DNA from: Pomphorhynchus laevis
Lineage: Eukaryota > Acanthocephala > Palaeacanthocephala > Echinorhynchida > Pomphorhynchidae
Assembly (NCBI GenBank): GCA_012934845.2
Contig: WNNJ02001602.1
Coordinates: 62,001-126,000 of the forward strand
Length of the DNA: 64,000 bases
Direction of reading: 5' to 3'
Positions 1 to 11,216 of this stretch are shown here, piece after piece. Positions within the stretch are counted from its first letter, which is position 1. Each line of letters opens with the position of its first letter. The position numbers and the translations under genes are program-made. The notes under the pieces are model-generated. The model had not been told where the DNA came from. It did no database searches and saw nothing but the letters and a program-made list of their open reading frames with translations.

Positions 1-539
1 CTAAGTTCCTCCGGTGAAGAAACTCAATGATCTTCTACAGTTGATGGTAGAGATCTCTCTGAAGATGGTTGATTATTTTAACGTATTACTAAAACCCTTT
101 ATACAAAAATATCCGTGGAAAATTATATTTACTTCAGTTGGAAATTAGCTGGAGTTTATCGCATTGCTTTCTCTTCATCTAATATGGCCGAATAATATCA
201 TAGTTATTTCATTACACAACTTAGAAAATATGGCACAGCAGAATACCGACCCAATTAGGTGCCTCAATAATCATCAATAATATCGTTCCCGATTTAGTAT
301 TTGAAGATATCTTAGAGTTTGATAAAAAAAAACGGAATTAAGATGTTGCTTAGCACGAAGGGAACAATTGTAACGCTGAATCAACGCGCTGCCATTGGTC
401 CATCTTGCATGGCAACGGAGATGCAAATAGTTAAAGATGTATGCCGGCAAGTACTTAAAACAGGACGCAATAATGTACTATGGTGAGGCGTCGCTTATGT
501 ACATCCATCGGAAAAGAAACGTCCCCACCATTCCTTTCA
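1..539. other. Unassigned AT-rich stretch upstream of LINE fossil
   Basis: I see no gene here. The right half probably still belongs to the decayed F-type LINE that becomes recognisable from about 540, but no motif can be read with confidence. Confidence 0.3.
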
Positions 540-1440
540 ATCTTCATTCAAATATGTCAGCTTTTGGCAAATAGCCATAGGAATGAGATCGCCACCACAA
601 TGCTTTTAACCTCATCTTCCTATATTACATGCATTAACGTTAGTCGTTAAATATTTTTACCAAATGAAATACCGGTAACATGTCTTAAGGAGCTGCGGCC
701 CGTTTCGATTCAAAACTCTCTTATCTCTATCTACAAACAAGCGTTTGCTTGTAAAATCTGAGACCATTTAATTAGGCGAAATTTTATCTCATTAAATTTT
801 ACTGGGTTCGTTAAAGATCGCTCGGTCCATTTAGTAATAGGTAAGGTGCATCATTTATACCATGATAAAAAACATCAGCTTGCTGTGACCGATTTTCTCG
901 ACTTTTCTGCCGCATTTGAGCGCATATTTATTCCTTTATTATTTCTTATCTCTGATCCCTCGAATTGCCTGCGAAAATTGTTAGCAGGGCGGAGATACAA
1001 TGTTATCCAGGCGTTTCTTTTATGAAGACGACCTTGATGCACGTCAGATTTATCCAATTATAGATGTGCCCTAAAGTTTCTATTTTCTCCAATCTTGTAT
1101 CTTGCTGCTAATATTATGCTCTTTAACCATCTGTTGCTAAACAACATCTAGTGGTGTATGCTGATAATACCACAGCCATGTTCTCTTGACGCAAGTGCAA
1201 GGATACAGTATCTAAAGTCAGCTAATTCTTACTCAGATTAAAAAACCATATTTCGGCATCCAATATTCTTATCAACCACTCTAAGACGCAAATGATTGAT
1301 TTCATAATGCCCGTGCAAATATAAAAAAGTTGAAGAGACTAACAATCTCTACTATTTTTCCATCCATCTAAATTACCACTCTCTTTCTTTACACATCGAG
1401 TAAGAGACATATGGTCCAGCATTACGGTTAAATGAACCTT
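540..1440 (+). pseudogene. Decayed F-family LINE reverse transcriptase
   Basis: Forward-strand translation shows broken pieces of a LINE RT. They include a string close to LRPVSIQNSL, then NFTGFVKDRSVHL, a palm-like DFLDFSAAFERI segment, and remnants of the region before the YADD box. These match, in order, the better preserved reverse-strand RT at 13.99-14.97 kb (LRPISIQNSL, FHGFVKGRSVHL), so both belong to one family. Several stops and frameshifts interrupt the reading and no full ORF remains. The antisense strand carries short open frames that are shadows. This is an old inactive copy. Family identity is fairly secure; the ends are approximate. Confidence 0.65.
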
Positions 1441-2220
1441 TGGATCAAACTTAAATCATTTTGAAAGTGCTCTGATAATATCAAGGAGAGCTCTGAAACA
1501 GGCTCAGTGCCTTACATTAAAAGCATTATCCAACTACGCATGTGGCGTACCTAGGTAATCTCGGGACTCGTATTCTTCTCAAGAGAACGTCCCTCAGAGC
1601 AAAGATCAAGATTTATTAAGCTTCTCACGTCGAGATACCGACCACAGGGCGCCGCGATTGTGATTTCAGGTGTATGGAAGACCCTGGGTGGCTCAATCGC
1701 AAAGTGATGACTTGGCGTAAACTTGTAGGAACTTATTTCACCATCGGATAAGAACAACCAAAAGAAACTTAGACAATGTCATCAACTATGTTTTTGTCTT
1801 GTTTTCAAAATTATCTATTTATCATTTATTAAGAATTCCTTGTTAATAAATCAATAATTTTCTTTTATTTTCAATTTTGTCTTGGACATTAATTTCAATA
1901 CATTTTTTATCTGTAGGTATGACCTTTTTTATTTTTAAAAGTGATTTATTGTAGGGAAATCTTGTTGGCATAGCTCATTATAACATGACAATATTTTAAT
2001 AAACGAAACAAGATTTCTTAACGCATACTATTATGTATACACGTAATAACATACCAGGGTTTGTTGATGCAAGTACGCGAGCATTTATTCGCATGGTTGT
2101 AGTATCCTTTAGTACGAATAAATTGAACTAAAATGCAAAAAAAGCGACGATCAAAAATACAGAAACAATAAAAAAGAAATTTAGTTAGTTTTTACAAAAT
2201 ATATCAATACAGTTTTTATC
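1441..2220. other. Intergenic, no gene seen
   Basis: AT-rich sequence with one short antisense open frame (about 1551-1757) that has no recognisable motif. I see no RNA gene or repeat structure. Confidence 0.4.
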
Positions 2221-2221
2221 T

Positions 2222-2400
2222 TCAAGATGATATATAAATACAAGATGTGTATAATACAAGATATATAATACAAGATATATAATACAAGATGTATATAGTA
2301 CAAGATATATAATAAAAGGTATATAATACAAGATGTATACAAGATGTATATTCATACAAGATGTATATTCATACAAGATGTATATAAATATATCAATATA
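2222..2400. repeat. AT-rich tandem repeat (ACAAGATRTATAT units)
   Basis: Units of about 12-17 bases built on ACAAGATGTATA / ACAAGATATATAATA recur roughly a dozen times with variable spacing. The apparent antisense ORF here is only the repeat read through. No spacer/repeat architecture of a CRISPR array is present. Confidence 0.85.
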
Positions 2401-3500
2401 TTAAACCAAATTGTATAAACTGATAAATTTAATAAATTGATAGAACTTTCTTAAGAGTTGATAAGTATTTATAAAGAAGATGTATATTTGTTGCCGAATA
2501 TAGACTAAATGTTGTTCATAAGAAATATCCTTCAAATATTTGAGTATCATAAATTATTACAAACTATATTTTACCCAAAATTACATAAAGCAAATAATAG
2601 TTGAAATAAAGTAGATTATGTTCGTTATTATGTCCATTGTGTTCAGTTGTGTAGCACCAAATACAAAGTGTTACCTCAAAGTCTATTGCTAGACGATGTG
2701 TTGTAAAAGATACACTGTATTTAATAGGAATGGCAGTAATTTAATTTGAACAATAATATATATAAAATAAATAAATTAATATATTAAAATACCATTATAG
2801 ATTTTTATTCGAATAAAAACAAATCAAACACGTCTAATACTTAAGACATGATTTCATATAAACATTTAGAACAACATTTTGCTATTATTAGCTATTGTCA
2901 TAAAACAATGTTTCCGAAATTACTTAATTTAAAAGGTTTAGTTCATACGTTTTGACCAACAATATAGAGGATGTAATAAAAATAGAAGAAAACATTTAAT
3001 TAATGTCGACGAAGATATAAAAAACCTTCTTGTGCATTAAAAACTGTTGTTGAACAAAATTTATCCTTTCTCATAAACATTGCATATTTTTACCAGAAAT
3101 GGTAAAAATGATCAGAAAGAACACAGACGAAATAATAGGTGAGTGTATATATCTACTTCTAAAGTTCTTAAGGTGATGTAGTTATAATAGCCGGTTAATG
3201 AGATGGAGTTGGTAGTTGTGAGCAATGAAGGTTATGATGAATTGCCACCTTACAATTTTTCATTAATGATTTTAATAAAACTATACATTTCTAAAAAAAT
3301 ATTCATCAAACAATTGTACTAAATCGATCATAATGAAATATTAGATCATCATGTAAATCGCTGTTTTATAATCTAAACTTTACATATTTTAAGGCATTTA
3401 ATAATAATGTTGTCCTGACTAAAATGTAAATGCTCGTGATATCGCCATTTTGTAAAATATAGCATTTGTAATTGTAAATTTGCTTTTAATTAACACAGGT
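2401..3500. other. AT-rich filler, no gene seen
   Basis: Very AT-rich sequence without an open frame of note. I see nothing that can be named. Confidence 0.4.
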
Positions 3501-3518
3501 ATATTATACTGGACTTAC

Positions 3519-3781
3519 AAGTTTTTGATATATTGTAGGCTTTACAACGTATCGTGGAAATCGTGGAAATTCTACAGACTGATGAAATTGAGTAATTGGC
3601 ATTGATGACGGAACGATAGTAGACATTAGTTCATTTATGCTGTTTGTATCCTTATAAAAATAAGGAAATATAACCTTGTCGTCAATTTCTCTTTGAATAT
3701 GTGGAAAGAGAAACTTTAGAGTAGTTTTGCATTCATTTTGGAAATAATCAGCCGCCTCACTTTCATCGGAATAAGTCATAT
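3519..3781 (-). CDS. Possible internal exon of an unrecognised host gene
   Basis: On the reverse strand an open frame runs through the segment. It is bounded upstream by an acceptor-like TTTCTAG and downstream by a strong donor-like GTAAGT, giving a 263-bp exon. The peptide (about 85 residues, starting near MTYSDESEAADYF) has a mixed, charged and aromatic composition typical of a real protein. It does not resemble RT, integrase or gag. I do not recognise the family. No partner exons can be seen in the AT-rich flanks, so this may be chance. It is the only place in the window where I suspect a host coding exon. Confidence 0.25.
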
Positions 3782-4199
3782 CTAGAAACATATGAACAAG
3801 CTATGATAATTAAACAATATTATGGACAATATTATATTAATTAATGTATTTTTAAAGACAGTGTCTAAATATGGAATATCTACAAATTCTCAGGAAACTG
3901 TTAATTACAGTAATTCCATTTGTACTCTGGTATCTTATTATAGACGGTATCTTCAAACATATATTCAAAGTGAATGAGTCATTTGTTGAATATGTCACTA
4001 CCTATTTGTTTGCGAAAAAATCTAGTATTTTAGGTTTACTATTATTATTCTCATTGCATAAGTCTACTTTCGGATAGTATACATCTATTTACCGACGCCA
4101 CAGCATTTCCGCTGTCTCACTATGCTTTCAAATCATTTAAAGGCATGACAGCCTTGTTTGTTACAGGCAAGAAACAGATTGAAAACGATAAACTAAGAT

Positions 4200-4640
4200 A
4201 GATGTGCTATATGAATTACTAATCAAGCCATTCATTCGTTGTTTGCCAGATACAAAATCAACTTTTTTAGTCAAGCTGATGGGCAAACACTTTATTTTTA
4301 TACAAGGTATCGGTTCATCTTACATACGCCAGTGGTTATTATAAGATAAAAGCAACTCACTAACCTACGCTTTGGAATCTGTATAAATGCAATCGAAACG
4401 ATTTCACTTGCCAGGCGTACAACTGATCGTTCTCTGAATCCATTACTGTTGTCAACAGTCGGCAAATTATCGTTTAATGACAAGAAGGCACAAGTTTTTT
4501 CAGATAGCATTCGTAATGTTCGATTTGCTTATCCAGCAAAAGATGATTCATGCTAACCTTGAGGAAAACGAGGTCATTTTATGTCTGTATGTGGATCGTC
4601 GTAGAAATATCCACCAACTTCCGCATCTTTAGCGTTTGTC
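4200..4640 (+). pseudogene. Possible retroelement gag fossil with zinc knuckle
   Basis: Forward translation gives a CCHC-like knuckle remnant (CGKRGHFMSVC near 4560-4595) after a short coding-like stretch containing KLSFNDKKAQVF. This resembles the end of a Gypsy-type gag. It is broken, short and old. It could also be a LINE ORF1 knuckle. Confidence 0.25.
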
Positions 4641-4735
4641 CTCATGATTTTTTTGATACATCAAAATATTAAAAAGATTAAATATTATAGGAATTTTATT
4701 ATCAGAATTTGATGCTCTTATTAAAAAAGATTTAT

Positions 4736-5310
4736 TTTTACGTGGTAAATGCGCGCCGGAGCACGTTTACACGATAAAGAAGAAAAACAAACAAAAATCT
4801 AAATCATATGTCGAGAAAGTGTAAACGGAGGAGTTATTTGAATGTGATAAAAGAGGGAGCGCGGGGGACGTCGAGAGGGAGTTGATTACAGGCGAGTGGG
4901 ACAACGAAGAAGGATCAGATCCCGTAGTTGTTAGAGTAATTGGAAACGTGGAGAAAGAGGGAATGGTGGAAATGCAGTGATAAAGAGGTGGGGCGAGTGT
5001 CGTCTAAGAAATGGAGTTTAATGAACGATGTAGAGCCGACAGCGATAAAACGAAAAGTGACGAAAAGACAGAGTTGGATGCGGATGTGAATGGTGGGCCA
5101 GGAGAGTTAAACAAGATATGTGGATATGTTGTCGAAGCGACGGAGACGTAGGAGCACCCGAATGGCGGAGTTAATGATTCGTTGTAGGGGTATGATGATG
5201 GATTTTGGAGAATTTGCAAAAAGGCTGAGGCAGTAATCGATTTTAGGGAAAAGAAACGATGAAAGAAGATACACTCAATAACGGAAGTTGATAAGACTTC
5301 AGTTTATCGG
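4736..5310 (-). mobile_element. A1 LINE, 3' fragment
   Basis: Reverse-strand copy of the 3' end of the A1 CR1-like LINE. It contains the last part of the RT C-terminal domain and the family 3' terminus, with the stem-loop around GTGCTCC...GGCGCGC and the GCATTTACCACG tail. It is truncated at its 5' side, as usual for target-primed integration. Short open frames inside are broken remnants of the RT C-terminus. Confidence 0.8.
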
Positions 5311-5514
5311 AAGCCTTATCAGAAGCCAAGTCGATAAGGTTTATTAACACCGGCAGCTCGAGCAATTTTTATTGATGCAAATATAGTTTGGGAAATGTGA
5401 TAGATCACAATGAACTGTAACATTTGTGTTTCGATGGCTTCTGGAAGAACAATTAAACAAAACAATAATAATAGAAGTTATATTATAATAGAAAATCAGC
5501 AACACAACGATAAA
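5311..5514. other. Spacer between opposed A1 copies
   Basis: AT-rich spacer with short repeats of GATAAG / TTATC. No gene seen. Confidence 0.4.
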
Positions 5515-8003
5515 TTACATTGGACCTTCTAGGCGACTTCAATATACGCCTAGACCGCCCCTATTCCACAGACTCCATCCGCTTCATCAACATTCTATCC
5601 AACTACAATTACAAACTAATCTCCACTGCCCCACACATATACTTGGTGGGGCACTCGACATCATCGCTGTCCCCGATCATTTTGCTGCCTACACCTCACT
5701 GTCCATCTCTGATCCTGGTCTATCCGATCACTTTCTTATCACCCTTGATCTCGCTCGCAAACACACCCCTCCTCACACACCTACAATCCTACGTCGCCCT
5801 TGGAGAAATCTTGACCTCTTCCTTCTCCGCTCTGCCTTACTCAAATCGTCTCTATCATTACCCACAATAACATATTCATCTCCTCACGATCTCGCCTTTC
5901 TTTTCGACTCTGAACTCACATCCACTCTCGATATTCTCTTGCCCTTCAAGTCTCACCCACACCGTCGCTTGCACCGTGCCCCATGGTTTGACATCCAATG
6001 CCTACTCTCAAAGCGTCGACTCCGCCATGCTTTTCGAGTCTATCACCGCTCTCTCAGACGCGATTTCCGCTCGATCACTCCGTCTTTCCGTGATTCCTAT
6101 CTTGCTCTTCGCCGGTCTCATCTCCACCTACTACGTACCAAATGCAACTCCTTCTGGCAGCATAAAATCATTACTTCATTCAACCCTAAGACACTCTGGC
6201 ATACTTTAACTCAATCCTGGCTCGTTCCTCTACGCCGTGCAACATCAATGCTAATGATTATTCGTCATTTCTCCAGACTAAAGTATCCACGCTGCTCTCT
6301 CTCACCCCAGTCTCCATCTTATCCCACTCTGCCCAGTCTACTCTCATCCTTCCGGAACTCTTTCATCTTCTCCCTGTATCACCTACAGAAGTATCATCTG
6401 TCCTCATGTCCTTGCCCAACAAAACCTCACCTGCCGATCCCCTGCCTACCCACATATTAAAATCTATATGCTCATCGATATCCCCATTTCTCACAACCTT
6501 GTTTAACTCGTCCATCCGCAGTCGTATCTTCCCTTCACACTGGAAATCCGCAATCGTTCGTCCCATCCTTAAGAAACAATCGCTCGACCCCTCCCTTCCT
6601 TCTAGCTATCGCCCCATTTCACTACTCCCTACTCTTTCAAAGCTCTTAGAACGCCTCATCTTAATACAAATCAACGCTTATCTCTCCTCATCCAATCTGT
6701 ACCCTCCTTTCCAATCCGCTTTCCGCTCTAATCACTCGACAGAAATCGCATGCATAAAAGTGTACAACGACTTACTCATTTCTCGAGACAAGGCTCTATA
6801 TAGTGTTCTCATCTCCCTCGACCTCTCCTCCGCATTCGACATTGTCGACCACTCCGTCCTCCTTTCTCGCCTTCGTTATGATTACGGCTTTTCTTCCTCC
6901 TCCGTAGCATGGGTCGCCTCATATCCATCCGACCGCTCCTTTCGCGTCTGTTCTAATTCATCATCCTCCCCTCCTATCCCTATTTTTTGCGGGGTCCCAC
7001 AAGGTTCAGTCCTAGGTCCCCTGCTTTTCTCTCTTTTGCTTGGCGATCTCTCTCCATTTATCAAACCTTACTCCTTTAACGTCATGCAATACGCCTATGA
7101 CATTCTAATCTATGCTCATGCACCCGCACATCGCATACATGATATCGGCATTTCTGCCTCCAACTCTCTTTCTTCTATCTACAAACGTCTCTCCAATCTC
7201 CATCTCGTTCGAAACCCCGAAAAGTCCAAAATAATGTGGATCCTTCCCCGTAAACCAAACATATCTCCTCCCATTGTATCTTTTGCCTCATCGATCATCC
7301 CTATAGTCCACAATCTCACTTTCTTAGGCTTCCATTTCGATGATCACCTTTCCCTTAAACCCTTCGTCCGTGACAAGGTCCGCTCGTCTAACTTAATTCT
7401 TCGTGACATCCGCCGTATCCGCCCCCTTATCGACTTCCGTTCTTGTATGTCTCTTCTTTCATCGCTTCTTTTCCCTAAAATCGATTACTGCCTTTGCCTT
7501 TTCGCCAATTCTCCAAAATCCATCATCCTACCCCTACAACGAATAATCAACACCGCCGTTTGAGTGCTCTTTCGTCTCCGTCGCTTCGACCACACATCCT
7601 TATATTTTGCCCAACTCTCCTGGCCCACCATACACATCCGCATCAAACTCCGCCTTCTTCTCGTTACTTTTCGTCTCATCGCTGTCGGCTCTCCATCGTT
7701 CATCAACCTTCCTTTCTTAGACGATACTCGCCCCACCTCGCTATCGCTTCGTTCCTGTCATACCCTCTTACTCCACGTTCCTAATTACTCCAACAACTAC
7801 GGTCTCCGATCCTTCCTCGTCGCCGCCTCACTCGCCTGGAATCAACTCCCTCTCGACGTCCGCCGCGCTCCCTCCTTTATCACATTCAAACACCTCCTCC
7901 GTTCACATCTTCTCGACACCTGATTCACAGTCTTGTTTTGTTGTGGTCATGTAAGCGTGCGCTGGAAAGCATTTGCCACGTTAAAATAAATCCTTTTTTT
8001 GCC
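5515..8003 (+). mobile_element. A1 LINE, 5'-truncated copy (b)
   Basis: CR1-like LINE copy starting inside the endonuclease domain (LGDFNIRLDRP near 5526) and running through RT to the family 3' end. The end has GTGGTCATGTAAGCGTGC, a small stem-loop and an AATAAA-like tail at about 7940-8000. It is immediately followed by the tail of a different family, A2. The same A1/A2 junction recurs at 53.83 kb. Both copies share the TGA stop at the end of the RT domain. Confidence 0.85.
6406..7563 (+). pseudogene. A1 LINE reverse transcriptase domain (copy b)
   Basis: The open frame of 385 codons carries the RT domain. It holds SYRPISLLPTLSKLLERL, the palm segment SLDLSSAFDIVDHSVLL, the GVPQGSVLGPLLF turn, and the catalytic box as YAYDILIYA rather than YADD. 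That change should inactivate this copy. The parallel copy at 52.05-53.68 kb has YADD. Upstream the frame is broken in the endonuclease-RT linker, so N-terminal parts (5520-6400) read in other frames. The frame ends in a TGA shared with the other A1 copy. Coding continues in the next 360 bases (LFRLRRFDHTS...) as the RT C-terminal domain. Confidence 0.8.
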
Positions 8004-8822
8004 TTTCTCTGAATCCTGATAAATCTAAAATTATGTGGATCCTACCTCGAAGCTTCGGCGTAGAACCTCCTTCCGGATCACTAAATTCTACAATTCTGCC
8101 TATCGTGGATAATCTCGTTTTCCTAGGCTTTCATTTCGACAACCGACTTTCACTTAAACCTTTCGTTAGTGATAAAGTACGCTCATCTACCTTGATACTC
8201 CGCAATCTCCGTCAAGTTCGTAGATTGATCGATTTCCCTTCTTGTATGACTCTCATATCTTCTCTTCTTTTCTCAAGACTTAATTACTGTCTTAGTCTAT
8301 TTTCCAACTCACCTAAATCCACTCTTCTTCCTTTACAACGCATCATCAACGCTGCCGTCCGAGTTCTCCTCCGTCTTCGTCGTTTTAATCATACATCCTA
8401 CCATCTTGTTTCTCTTGATTGGCCTACCATTTATTGTCGTGTTCAAATTCATCTTCTTATCATTGCTTTTCGCCTTATAACTTCTCATACCCCTTCATTT
8501 CTCAACCTTCCTTTTCTCGACAATTCTCGTACTGTGTATTGTGCTCTGCATTCCTGTAATTCCCTTCTTTTACATGTCCCAAACTACTCTACCTCTTTTG
8601 GCTTCCGCTCCTTCGTTGTGGCTGCTCCTCTCTTGTGGAATCAACTGCCTATTCATATCCGCCAATCAACATCTATGCCGTGCTTCAAACGCCAAATCCA
8701 ATTCCATTTCAAAAATTAACTAATTACCTGTGACTTTTGATGTTCTTTTTTTGTTTGTTAGTGGTCATGTAAGCGTGCATTTTGCACGCATTTGCCACGT
8801 TAAATAAATTATTGTATTAATA
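8004..8822 (+). mobile_element. A2 LINE tail abutting A1
   Basis: Starts abruptly within the RT (LNPDKSKIMWILPR) and encodes the RT C-terminal domain in an open frame at 8033-8719 (228 codons, ending QIQFHFKN). It ends with the A2 3' terminus: GTGGTCATGTAAGCGTGC, a perfect stem-loop GCGTGC-ATTT-GCACGC, then TTGCCACGTTAAATAA. It lies directly against the A1 3' end, as at 53.83-54.67 kb, so the two are a linked composite rather than independent insertions. Confidence 0.85.
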
Positions 8823-9099
8823 TTATTTATTATAAGCTTTGAACAACCTTTTACAACAGGTCCATTTGCACGAATTGCTGTTTTAAGTGTAGTTACATTA
8901 TTGATCATGTATTTTTTGATGAAAGGCAAATATCGAGTAAAGAACGATGATCTCCAGAGAAACGTGTGAAGTCTGTAACGTGCTGAGTAAGGTCTAAAAA
9001 GGTTTGGAAAAAGATCTGGCGCTACAAATTTCGCTGCTGAAAAATGATTAATCAAGATAGGTGTATATTTACGCTTAAATGAAAACGTTAGATATTTCA

Positions 9100-9850
9100 A
9101 CTTCGATAAAACTCAGATTCCTAGAATTATGGGAAAATAGATTTTCCAGCACAAATAATTCCACGTCATGATGCACTGATTGATCTACTACGATTTCACT
9201 AACGCAAAACATTTTGATTTGTTTGACCGTTGTTATTAAGGCAATCAAAATTTGTTCTTGACACCAGGTGAAGGATAATAGTACCGCTCGAGCAGCTTGA
9301 ATATCTGTAAATTTGTTGGTAATACCAGTATCTATTAGTGCTTCGTATGTTCTATTTAATATTTGAATTTGCTTGGTCGACTGTTTGAATTTTTCTTGAC
9401 GAATAGTCGATACACTCGATGAAAGACACTAGATATTATCTGATGTAGGTGCTAAACCTTTTCTTTACATACTGAAGAAAAATGTCCAAGCTTCCCGCAT
9501 CGATGACATATGGCACTCTTAGCAGGACAAACAGAAAGTGCGTGAGGCTGACGACTGCAAAAATAACATTTTTATTGATTAATCACGATTTAGAGACGAC
9601 GTCTTAGAATTACTAGCTGTTTTGCTAATTGCAGACAATTGATTTAAGGACGTATCGATTGATGAATCGATTGTTCAGAATCCGTCGGATTACATTTGTC
9701 CAATTCGAGCGCTAAAGCGAGAGTAAAATTTCTGAATATAACTGATTATACACAATTTGTTGTACTAAATTGTAATGTAATTAAACTCATAAGATTGAGT
9801 TTTGTTGAAACAAATCTACAAAAATAATACAGATTAAAATCAATCAGCAA
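9100..9850 (-). pseudogene. Gypsy-type gag fossil
   Basis: The reverse strand encodes two adjacent CCHC knuckles (CYFCSRQPHALSVCPAKS then CHRCGKLGHFSSVC, near 9450-9565). This is the same arrangement as in the Gypsy element at 15.8-20.9 kb. It is an old broken fragment; no LTR is visible near it. Confidence 0.6.
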
Positions 9851-10650
9851 TGTATGACATCCTGTGGGAGGAATTATTTTTCCAGTCAGTTCTTTATTTA
9901 ATTATTAGCATTGTCATTCTTCATTGAATTCAGTTTGTCTTGAAACCGGTTATTTCGATGATTTCGTGTTATTTTAGACCTTCATAAACAGCTGCAGATA
10001 TAATAGATGAGATAGCTCAGTGTATTAAAAATATATAAATCTGAACTTAATATTAGTAGCTGATGGAAGATTCCAATGCGCGGTTTTCCTCGCCTTTTCA
10101 AGAGAAACAAAAACATCTTATTGAATTCTTTCGGTTATAATGCTTGATGAAAATACGGGCCTATTTTCACTAATGTTAAATTGCTATACTTTGTAAAATA
10201 AAGCATTATTATTACTAATGCGCATTTTAAGTCATACAACTTTAGAAATCGGTTCAAAATGGGCGATTGTCATAAACCATAAATCGATAGCATGTGTTTT
10301 TCATTGTACACGTGATAACAAACTATCTGCAAAAATATATTTTAGCATAATTTTACAAGATTATGAAATTGACTTTACTAGAATCATTCAGTCGTGTGAA
10401 TTTATTAAATCACTAATCTTCCACGCTTTTATTGACTTGCAAACATCTAATAAAGGAAATAAAATAGTGATTCTATTGATTCCATTGCTCCCGTTTGTGT
10501 CAAAGCCCTGTATATAATAATAAGGGAAGAAACAAAACCAGCTCAAAATTTTTTTAGTTGATTAGCTTTCGCATTTTTTCTTCGACACACCTTTGCGAGA
10601 CTCCTGTATACTATTTCTTACTATGACTAATTTGAATTTTGTTCACAATT
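9851..10650. other. Filler, no named gene
   Basis: An open frame of 99 codons lies at 10218-10517 but shows no motif and sits among fossils. I do not call it a gene. Confidence 0.35.
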
Positions 10651-10664
10651 CTGATCTTTTATAT

Positions 10665-10770
10665 TTATCATTCACATCATTAGAGATAAAGAGATCGCTA
10701 GCCATCATGAAGATCAATAAAGCAGCAGGAACAGATTAGATTTGTGTTGAGCATTTAAAGTCGACAATTG
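10665..10770 (+). pseudogene. LINE linker scrap upstream of RT
   Basis: Forward translation gives LAIMKINKAAGTD followed by ICVEHLKS. This is the conserved segment before the fingers of RTE-like or RLE-like RTs (KA.GPDGI..E.LK). Very short and broken. Confidence 0.4.
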
Positions 10771-10817
10771 ATTTATAAACTGACTATTGAACTCATTATT
10801 TAATTTTTGTCTCTACT

Positions 10818-10943
10818 ATATAAAGAAATTGGTTGACAAACGAGGCCTTTAAATTTATTTAATGGATTTTCATTAAATAAATTACGGTCTAAGAAGAGTG
10901 GTCTAAATTTAAAGACATCGTTTGTCTACAAATTTCTTTATAT
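10818..10943. repeat. Foldback element with ~39-bp arms
   Basis: Arms at 10818-10856 and 10905-10943 are imperfect reverse complements (ATATAAAGAAATT... against ...AATTTCTTTATAT). They surround a 48-bp centre that holds a second hairpin (ATTTAATG..CATTAAAT). It looks like a small foldback/MITE with no coding capacity. Confidence 0.7.
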
Positions 10944-11216
10944 TGTTTCAACGAGTATAAAATATTTTTATTTGTTTCTACTGCCATCCAACACCCCTTG
11001 TTATCACATGTTATATATTTTTGGTTGATTTGATATCATGGGAATCTTTTACCTCAAGATCAATATGATTTTTGAACATATCAATCTACTTCAGACACTA
11101 TGGAAATTGTACGTAACGAGGTTAACGACTGTCTTCATCGACATACTTCATTGTACATGATCGGTCCCAAGTTCGTGCTGAGAAAGGAGGAAGTGAGTAC
11201 AAACAAGAAAAGTGTA

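Noticed and set aside
2222-2400. Regularly repeated unit that could suggest a CRISPR-like array
   Set aside because: Unit spacing is irregular, there are no unique spacers of constant length, and the genome is eukaryotic. It is an AT-rich tandem repeat.
3871-4077. 68-codon forward ORF with two hydrophobic segments
   Set aside because: No homology seen, no splice context, and AT-rich DNA easily gives hydrophobic frames.
10218-10517. 99-codon forward ORF
   Set aside because: No motif, surrounded by transposon fossils, composition like translated filler.
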